Origin: Chlorobiota bacterium
GTDB taxonomy: Bacteria; Bacteroidota; Ignavibacteria; SZUA-365; JAADGX01
Reading direction: 5' to 3'
Length of the DNA stretch: 20,563 nucleotides
Assembly (NCBI GenBank): GCA_013152135.1
Contig: JAADGX010000154.1
Location: 1 to 20,563, forward strand
The position numbers and the translations under genes were made by a program. A model generated the notes under the pieces. The model was not told where the DNA came from, did no database searches, and saw only the letters and a program-made list of their open reading frames with translations. This document shows, one piece after another, positions 14,715 through 20,563 of this stretch (position 1 is its first letter; each line of letters starts with the position of its first letter).

Positions 14715-16205
14715 ATGAAACTAAAAATAGAAGTTGACATCCTTCGAGAAATAGGCCGACTGGCAGACGAAAAATCGACAGAGGTATACGTCGTTGGGGG
14801 ATATGTGCGGGATGTGTTGAGAGGCTTGGCCTGCAAGGATTATGATATCATGGTCGTCGGTGATGGGATTGCATTTGCGAAGCTGGTTCAAGAGCAATTC
14901 GGGAAGGGTAAGCTTGTCATTCACGAAAAATTTCGTACGGCCAGGTTGTTCTTTCACGATGAAACCGTCGAATTCGTAGGGACAAGAAAAGAAACGTATC
15001 GACCGGAATCACGAAAGCCCGACGTCACGATTGGCACATTGGAAGACGATCTGCGTCGAAGGGATTTTACCGTCAACGCCCTCGCCGCGGCGCTCAACCT
15101 CGATCGTCTTGGCGAGGTTATCGATGTCTTTGATGGCATCGGGGACATCGAGCGCAAGGTGTTGCGAACACCTCTCGATCCGGAACAGACTTTTTCGGAA
15201 GATCCTCTCCGGATGATGCGGGCATTCAGGTTTCAGGCCCAACTCGGATTCGAGGTCGATCCGCAAGCGTTTTCAGCGATTCAGCGAATTGCGGATCGTT
15301 TGACGGTCGTTTCCCAGGAACGGATTACCGACGAATTCCTCAAGCTCCTTTCAACTTCCAAACCGTCGGTTGGTCTAATTCCAATGTACGAAGCCGGTGT
15401 GCTGAAATACGTTCTCCCGGAGCTGGAAAAACTGGGGGGAGTGGACCAAAAATCTGTTGATTATCCGGATGGGGTACGCAATTACCAACATAAGGATGTT
15501 TTATATCACTCCTTCGAGGTCCTTGATAATGTTGCCGCCGTTTCTACTGATACATGGCTTCGGCTGGCGGCGCTGCTTCATGACATTGCCAAGCCGAAGA
15601 CCAAGGCGTTTCGAGAAGACGTGGGTTGGACGTTCTATGGACACGCGGAGCTTGGCGCGAAGATGATTCCGGACATTTTCAAGCGCCTGCGCCTTCCCAT
15701 GAATCGTATGAAATACGTACGAAAACTGGTATATCTTCACCTTCGTCCGATTGCCTTGGTACAGGAGCAGGTCACCGATTCCGCTGTTCGCCGGTTGCTG
15801 TTCGATGCCGGCGAAGATATTGATGATTTGATGTTATTGTGCAAAGCCGATGTAACAACCAAGAATCCTTCACGAGCCAAGCGCTATAGAAAGAACTACA
15901 AGAAATTGATGGAACGGCTGGAAGCAATTGAATCCAGGGATCGCCTCCGCAACTGGCAACCGCCGTTACGGGGAGAGGACATCATGGAAATATGTGGAAT
16001 TGAACCCGGAATCGCCGTTGGCGTCCTGAAAGTCGAAATCGAGAATGCTATTCTTGAAGGAAAGATCCCGAACGAATACGAGGCGGCCAAGGAATACCTG
16101 TTAAGCATCAAGGATAGCATCCTTTCGCAGAAAAGCTTATCGAAGAAAAAGAGCCTGCGGGAGGAGCTGGATGGCCTCCCGGCAAAAATATCAGGGAACC
16201 AGTGA
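14715..16205 (+). CDS. CCA tRNA nucleotidyltransferase / poly(A) polymerase family with HD domain
   Basis: A 496-residue class II nucleotidyltransferase expected to add or repair the 3' CCA end of tRNAs. The catalytic head has VGGYVRDVLRG (27-37) and the metal-binding acids D42 and D44 in DYDIMV. RRDFTVNALA (115-124) and EDPLRMMRAFRF (162-173) are the conserved nucleotide-selection and neck motifs. An HD-type domain follows, with H265, the LLHDIAKPKT pair H289/D290 and H310 in YGHAELGAKM, as in CCA enzymes with phosphohydrolase activity. The last 30 residues are lysine- and serine-rich. A pure poly(A) polymerase role cannot be excluded, but HD-domain members are usually CCA enzymes. The ribosome-binding site is weak. 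The next gene starts 77 nt downstream. Confidence 0.9.
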   Translation: MKLKIEVDILREIGRLADEKSTEVYVVGGYVRDVLRGLACKDYDIMVVGDGIAFAKLVQEQFGKGKLVIHEKFRTARLFFHDETVEFVGTRKETYRPESRKPDVTIGTLEDDLRRRDFTVNALAAALNLDRLGEVIDVFDGIGDIERKVLRTPLDPEQTFSEDPLRMMRAFRFQAQLGFEVDPQAFSAIQRIADRLTVVSQERITDEFLKLLSTSKPSVGLIPMYEAGVLKYVLPELEKLGGVDQKSVDYPDGVRNYQHKDVLYHSFEVLDNVAAVSTDTWLRLAALLHDIAKPKTKAFREDVGWTFYGHAELGAKMIPDIFKRLRLPMNRMKYVRKLVYLHLRPIALVQEQVTDSAVRRLLFDAGEDIDDLMLLCKADVTTKNPSRAKRYRKNYKKLMERLEAIESRDRLRNWQPPLRGEDIMEICGIEPGIAVGVLKVEIENAILEGKIPNEYEAAKEYLLSIKDSILSQKSLSKKKSLREELDGLPAKISGNQ

Positions 16206-16282
16206 AACAATTCACTTCGGGTTTCGTTATCCAGTCCGGCATTCATAACAATCGATGCTATAACTATTATGAAGGATTGCGA

Positions 16283-17620
16283 ATGAAGTTCAAGTTGTTT
16301 TTTTCCATCGTGGCGCTGTTTGCAACGGCCCTTTCCGCGAGCGGGCAAGATCAAGGCAAGGCGCTGACGTTAAATGAATGTATCGAGATCGGTCTTCAAA
16401 ACAACCTTGCCATGCTGCGTGCCCAATACGATGTCCGATCTGCGCAAAGCTCGCGTCTTCAGGCTATCGGGAAGTTCACTCCCTTGATAAATGTCGGTGG
16501 GTCATATACCCGCGCGGATGCCGACCAGGTGCGTTTCAGAGCCAATCAGATTGTCGTCTCACGCAACAATTTCAGCTATTATGCCACCGCCAGGTTTACG
16601 GTTTTCGATGGCATGGCAAACATTGCTTCGATTGATCAGAGCTTGGACGACTTGAAGGGCGCTGAGTACAAGGAATTTCAAACGCGCCAGGATATTGTCT
16701 TCAAGGTTACGGAATCGTACTTCAACGTTCTTCGCAATCAACAGCTATTAAAAGTGAGCGAAGAAAACCTGAAACGGAGCCGGGAGCAGTTGGACAAGAT
16801 TAAAGCCATGAACGAAGTCGGTTCCGTGCCCCTCGCCGATGTTTACAACCAGCAGGTACAAGTCGGGAGGGACGAATTATCGGTGATCCAGGCGAAGAAC
16901 AACCTGGAAAACAGCCGGCTCGATCTCGTGTACTATCTCGGGGTGGACATGCAGGACGTGAATATTAACGATCCTTCCATACCGGAAGATATCAGCCTTT
17001 CCGATATCCAGGCCTTTCGTGCCTCGCTTCCTTCGTCGGAGATGTTGTTGGAAGAAGCAGTGAAAAAGCGCGCGGACGTGAAAAATGCGGAGATGGCCGT
17101 CCGTAGCGCTGAAAAAGGAAAGACCATTGCGTGGAGCGGTTACATGCCGGTCGTGAGTTTTTTCGCGCAGTACAATTGGAATAATATCGTGTGGAGGGAT
17201 TTTTTACTCTACGATCGTGCTTTTTACGGGCTGGATATTTCTTGGAGTGTGTTCGATCGTTTTCAAACGCAGAACCAGATCGAGCAGGCCGATATACGCC
17301 TGCGGATCGCGGAAGACACATACAACGAAACGAAGCGCCTGGTCAAAGTGCAGCTCCGCAAGGCGTTGAACGACCTGGAAGTTGCCGAACAAAACCTGGA
17401 TGTTACTGCAAAGAATCTCAAAGCAACCGAGGAAGACGTTCGGTTGGCACGCGAGCGCTATGTGCTTGGCTCCGCGACCATTCTGGACCAGATCGTTGCG
17501 GAAGCAAATTACACTGCCGCACAAGGCGACCGCGTCAATGCAGTATACAATTTCCATATCGTCAAAAAGAAAATCATGTACTATCTCGGAACTCTTGAAG
17601 CGCTGTTGAATGGAGACTAG
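16283..17620 (+). CDS. TolC-family outer membrane efflux protein
   Basis: A 445-residue outer-membrane channel protein for a tripartite exporter. From ATG 16283 it has a clear signal peptide (MKFKLFFSIVALFATALSASG, cleavage probably after the ASG/Q region) followed by ALTLNECIEIGLQNN, the hallmark start of TolC/OprM-type proteins. Two structural repeats of long helices (for example EENLKRSREQLDKIKAMNEVGSV and RERYVLGSATILDQIVAEANY) are visible. The frame is open 81 nt further upstream, but the AAGGA site 7 nt before 16283 and the signal peptide make this the correct start. The gene ends 4 nt before the membrane-fusion gene, so the two are co-transcribed. Confidence 0.92.
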   Translation: MKFKLFFSIVALFATALSASGQDQGKALTLNECIEIGLQNNLAMLRAQYDVRSAQSSRLQAIGKFTPLINVGGSYTRADADQVRFRANQIVVSRNNFSYYATARFTVFDGMANIASIDQSLDDLKGAEYKEFQTRQDIVFKVTESYFNVLRNQQLLKVSEENLKRSREQLDKIKAMNEVGSVPLADVYNQQVQVGRDELSVIQAKNNLENSRLDLVYYLGVDMQDVNINDPSIPEDISLSDIQAFRASLPSSEMLLEEAVKKRADVKNAEMAVRSAEKGKTIAWSGYMPVVSFFAQYNWNNIVWRDFLLYDRAFYGLDISWSVFDRFQTQNQIEQADIRLRIAEDTYNETKRLVKVQLRKALNDLEVAEQNLDVTAKNLKATEEDVRLARERYVLGSATILDQIVAEANYTAAQGDRVNAVYNFHIVKKKIMYYLGTLEALLNGD

Positions 17621-17624
17621 CAAA

Positions 17625-18929
17625 ATGTCCAAAGATAAAAAGCGGAAGAAGAAAAAGATCATCATATTTGGGGGCCTGGGGATACTGCTCGTTATCCTGG
17701 CTCTCGTGGTGGCGTTCGGCGGTGACAAGGAAAAGATTGTCGCCATCAACGTGGAGGAAGTCCACCGCCGCACTATTACCCAAACCGTGGAGGGAACGGG
17801 AAAAATCGAACCGCAAACCCAGGTTAAAATCAACGCGGAGGTTTCGGGTGAAATCATCGAGTTGCCGGTAAAAGAAGGGGACAAGATCAAGAAAGGGCAA
17901 TTGCTCGTGCGGATTAAACCGGACACCTACATTGCCGATCGCGACCAGGCGATTGCTTCTCTGAATTCCGCGAAGGCGTTGTTGCTGCAAAGAAAAGCAG
18001 ATGAAAAACAGAAAGCCGCCGAGTACCGTCGGGCCGAAGAACTCCACGCGAAAGGATTGATTAGCGACGCGGATCTGGAAGCGGCGAAGGCCAGTTATGA
18101 TATCGCTGTGCAAAATGTCGAGTCGGCGAAGTACTCGATCCAAAATGCGAAAGCCAGTCTCGACCGTGCTGTCGAAAACCTGCGCAAAACGTCGATCTAC
18201 TCTCCGATAGACGGGGTCGTGACGGAGTTGATTTCCAAACTCGGGGAACGGGTCAGCGGTTCGAGTTTCACACAGGGTACGCACATCATGACCGTTTCCA
18301 ATCTCGATGTCATGGAAGCCAGGGTGGAAGTGGATGAAAACGACGTCGTACTGGTGTCCATCGGGGATACGGCCCGTATTTACGTGGATGCTTATCCCGA
18401 TAGCGTATTCGTGGGAACGGTGTACCAGATCGCCAACACGGCGAAGACTTCCGGCCTGGGAACGCAGGAGGAAGTAACCAATTTTGAAGTTCGCATCATC
18501 TTGCACAATCCCGGCTTCTTGTTCCGACCGGGTATGTCGTGCAACGCCGATATAGAAACGGAAACTCATTACGACGTCCTGGCGGTTCCGCTGCAAAGCG
18601 TCACCACAAGGGAACGGAGAATTTCCGGCTTGGACGAAGAGGAATCAAACACCGATGATCGAGGACAAGCCGGGGGTAATAGAGACAAGAAGAATCGTCG
18701 TCGAAAACCACAAGAAGTCGTTTTCGTTGTCAAGAACGATCGTGTGAGGATGGTTGATGTTGCAACATCCATCAGCGATGATGAGTATATTGAGGTTACC
18801 AGTGGTTTGAAGGAAGGCGACAAAGTCGTATCAGGGAGTTACCGGGCGATCAGTCGCGAACTTCATGACAGCACGCGGGTGAGAATTGAGAAGAAGAAAA
18901 AAAGATTCGGATCAGCTAACAAAGACTAA
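17625..18929 (+). CDS. MacA/HlyD-type periplasmic membrane-fusion protein
   Basis: A 434-residue adaptor linking the inner-membrane ABC transporter to the TolC-like channel. A lysine-rich N-terminus (2-11) precedes one transmembrane helix (about 12-33). Two half-lipoyl regions (about 62-100 and 190-225, VSGEIIELPVKEGDKIKKGQ and SPIDGVVTELISKLGERV) flank a coiled-coil hairpin (about 105-188). A beta-barrel and a membrane-proximal domain follow. An unusual charged, low-complexity insertion at about 332-363 (acidic, then Arg/Lys-rich) interrupts the C-terminal part. ATG 17625 is preferred (GGAG 9 nt upstream) over ATG 17610, which would overlap the tolC-like gene by 11 nt. It is followed 6 nt later by the ABC ATPase gene. 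Confidence 0.9.
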   Translation: MSKDKKRKKKKIIIFGGLGILLVILALVVAFGGDKEKIVAINVEEVHRRTITQTVEGTGKIEPQTQVKINAEVSGEIIELPVKEGDKIKKGQLLVRIKPDTYIADRDQAIASLNSAKALLLQRKADEKQKAAEYRRAEELHAKGLISDADLEAAKASYDIAVQNVESAKYSIQNAKASLDRAVENLRKTSIYSPIDGVVTELISKLGERVSGSSFTQGTHIMTVSNLDVMEARVEVDENDVVLVSIGDTARIYVDAYPDSVFVGTVYQIANTAKTSGLGTQEEVTNFEVRIILHNPGFLFRPGMSCNADIETETHYDVLAVPLQSVTTRERRISGLDEEESNTDDRGQAGGNRDKKNRRRKPQEVVFVVKNDRVRMVDVATSISDDEYIEVTSGLKEGDKVVSGSYRAISRELHDSTRVRIEKKKKRFGSANKD

Positions 18930-18935
18930 ACGCTC

Positions 18936-19625
18936 ATGGACACGTTAATACACATCGAGAACATCACCAAGGTTTATGAAATGGGCATGGAAAAGGTCCA
19001 CGCCCTCCGCGGGATTTCCATCGACATTCATAAGAATGAATATGTCGCAATCATGGGGCCCTCCGGTTCCGGTAAATCCACGCTCATGAATATCCTTGGC
19101 TGCCTTGATACACCGACTTCGGGTTTATATCTCTTCAACGGTACGAACGTGGGAGAGATGGATGATAACGAGTTGGCCGAGATTCGGAATAAAGAGATCG
19201 GTTTCGTTTTCCAAACCTTCAACCTCTTGCCACGTTCGACGTCGCTTCACAATGTTGAACTGCCGTTGATCTACGCTGGTGTTTCTGCTGCCGAACGGCG
19301 TCGGAAAGCGCAGAAGGCGATGGAGTCCGTTGGACTCGGCGACCGCATGACGCATAAACCAAACCAGTTGTCCGGTGGACAACGCCAGCGGGTTGCCATA
19401 GCCAGGGCCTTGGTGAATCATCCCTCTATCATCCTCGCGGATGAGCCCACGGGCAACCTCGATTCCAAGACCGGCGAAGAAATCATGCAGTTGTTTTCAG
19501 AACTCCATGATGAAGGACATACGATTATTCTTGTCACTCACGAAGAATATATCGCGGAACACGCCCATCGCATTATTCGGCTCTTTGACGGTGGTATCGC
19601 CAGCGATGAGAACGTCCGGCGATAA
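18936..19625 (+). CDS. MacB/LolD-type ABC transporter ATP-binding protein
   Basis: A 229-residue cytoplasmic ATPase driving the exporter. All nucleotide-binding motifs are intact: Walker A GPSGSGKST (41-49), Q-loop Q93, signature LSGGQ (145-149), Walker B IILADEP (165-171) and the switch histidine H202. The subfamily-typical GCLDTPTSG follows Walker A. As in LolD and FtsE, and unlike E. coli MacB, the ATPase is a separate polypeptide from the permease. The gap to the permease start is 34 nt. The substrate may be a peptide, antibiotic, siderophore or lipid-linked compound, and the sequence does not decide. Confidence 0.95.
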   Translation: MDTLIHIENITKVYEMGMEKVHALRGISIDIHKNEYVAIMGPSGSGKSTLMNILGCLDTPTSGLYLFNGTNVGEMDDNELAEIRNKEIGFVFQTFNLLPRSTSLHNVELPLIYAGVSAAERRRKAQKAMESVGLGDRMTHKPNQLSGGQRQRVAIARALVNHPSIILADEPTGNLDSKTGEEIMQLFSELHDEGHTIILVTHEEYIAEHAHRIIRLFDGGIASDENVRR

Positions 19626-19659
19626 TGACTGAGCTTTCCTTCACGGAGAACGGCATTCC

Positions 19660-20563
19660 ATGCTGAAGTGGTATGAGCTGAAAGAAGGAATCCGGTTTGC
19701 CTTTTCTTCGATCAGGGCAAACAAGATGCGCTCCGTCTTGACTACTCTGGGCGTGGTGATCGGCATCGTCACCGTGACGCTGATGGCGACAGTTATCGAG
19801 GGGCTGGACCGCGCCCTGAAAAACAGTGTTCAGGCGCTGGGTTCGGACGTGATTTACGTTTCGAAGTGGGACTGGTTCTCGGACACATACTGGAAGGCCC
19901 GTAATCGAAAAATTATCACTCTGGATCAGGCGCAAAAGCTGAAAGAACGTATGACGACGGCAGCCGCGGTTGTCCCTTCTGCGGGTACCTGGCAACGAAC
20001 GGTGAAATTCGGATCGAATTCCGTCAAGTGTAATATCGAGGGAACGACGGAAGAATACATGAAGGTGACCGGCGTCGTGCCGGAGCGCGGTCGGTTCTTT
20101 AACGCGCTGGAAGTTGAACACGCCCGCCCGGTTTGCGTGCTCGGATACGACGTGGCCGATAAACTCTTTCCAAATCTCGATCCTATCGGGCGCACGGTGA
20201 AGATCTCCGGTAAAGCATTCAGGGTAATCGGCGTGTGGGAAAAGGAAGGCGATATGCTGGGATCGAGTTTTTTCAGCAAGGATTCACAGGTGTATATTCC
20301 GTTGCTGGTCCATTTGAAAATGTACGGCTCACGGCAATCCATCGAGATCGCGGTCAAGGCGGCGGACCCGGACAACAAGCTCGAAACCAAGATTGAACTT
20401 ATAGGACTCTTCCGAAAAATACGCCACGTCAAACCCGGGCAGGATAACGATTTTGGCATCAACGAGCAGGATTTCCTGACCAAGACGTTCGATTCCGTTG
20501 TCAATGTCATCGCGATCATCGGATTTATTATCACTTCGTTGTCGCTCCTCGTAGGAGGTGTGG
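19660..20563 (+). CDS. MacB/FtsX-type ABC transporter permease, 5' part
   Basis: The frame from ATG 19660 (GGAGAA about 9 nt upstream) is open to the window edge and gives 301 residues of a permease. It begins MLKWYELKEGIRFAFSSIRA, then NKMRSVLTTLGVVIGIVTVTLM (first transmembrane helix), the usual MacB/FtsX start. A large periplasmic MacB-PCD-like domain follows, with LGSDVIYV, a VVPERGRFF segment, the CVLGYDVADKLFPNLDPIGRTVKI motif and FRVIGVWEKEG. The second transmembrane helix (VVNVIAIIGFIITSLSLLVGG) starts at the edge. The remaining two helices and the stop lie outside. It completes a four-gene tripartite exporter with the genes before it. Confidence 0.93.
   Translation, partial: MLKWYELKEGIRFAFSSIRANKMRSVLTTLGVVIGIVTVTLMATVIEGLDRALKNSVQALGSDVIYVSKWDWFSDTYWKARNRKIITLDQAQKLKERMTTAAAVVPSAGTWQRTVKFGSNSVKCNIEGTTEEYMKVTGVVPERGRFFNALEVEHARPVCVLGYDVADKLFPNLDPIGRTVKISGKAFRVIGVWEKEGDMLGSSFFSKDSQVYIPLLVHLKMYGSRQSIEIAVKAADPDNKLETKIELIGLFRKIRHVKPGQDNDFGINEQDFLTKTFDSVVNVIAIIGFIITSLSLLVGGV

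Noticed and set aside
17574..18596. Minus-strand open frame of 340 codons opposite the MacA-like gene
   Set aside because: The composition is Arg/His/Phe-rich without motifs, and the opposite strand encodes a clear membrane-fusion protein.

Overview
The window looks like chromosomal DNA from a Gram-negative, non-proteobacterial bacterium. The partial NFACT/RqcH-like protein at the left edge reads most like Ignavibacteria/Chlorobi-group homologues, and a TolC/MacAB-type system implies an outer membrane. The genus and species cannot be told from the sequence. Genes are densely packed, with Shine-Dalgarno sites and frequent 4-nt start/stop overlaps. There is no rRNA, tRNA, CRISPR array, phage or insertion sequence that I can support.

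Region by region: (1) 1-250 (-) is the start of an NFACT-family gene. (2) 350-6092 (+) is part of a surface-polysaccharide cluster: a Wzx-type flippase split by an apparent 1-nt frameshift, a GT2, a GT9, a second GT2 and a GT4 glycosyltransferase. (3) 6138-6611 (-) is bacterioferritin with its own terminator. (4) 6858-9483 (+) is a three-gene operon for an archaeal-type HMG-CoA synthase, an SCP2/archaeal-type thiolase and a DUF35 OB-fold scaffold protein, closed by a strong terminator; an AtuA-family gene follows (9692-11518). (5) 11532-11759 (-) is a Trm112-like small protein. (6) 11925-14355 (-) is an hsp20-dnaK chaperone pair. (7) 14715-16205 (+) is a CCA-adding-type tRNA nucleotidyltransferase. 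(8) 16283-20563 (+) is a tolC-macA-macB(ATPase)-macB(permease) export operon whose last gene runs off the edge.

How the parts work together: the flippase and glycosyltransferases would build and export a glycan; the trio would condense acetyl-CoA to acetoacetyl-CoA and then HMG-CoA with channelling through the DUF35 protein; the last operon would form an envelope-spanning tripartite pump.

Most notable: a textbook sigma-54 (-24/-12) promoter in front of hsp20-dnaK with palindromes further upstream; an archaeal-type HMG-CoA module in a bacterium, whose DUF35 partner has lost all four zinc-ribbon cysteines; an identical 11-mer upstream of both the HMG-CoA operon and the AtuA gene; and the frameshifted flippase. 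I found no clearly new defence or mobile system.
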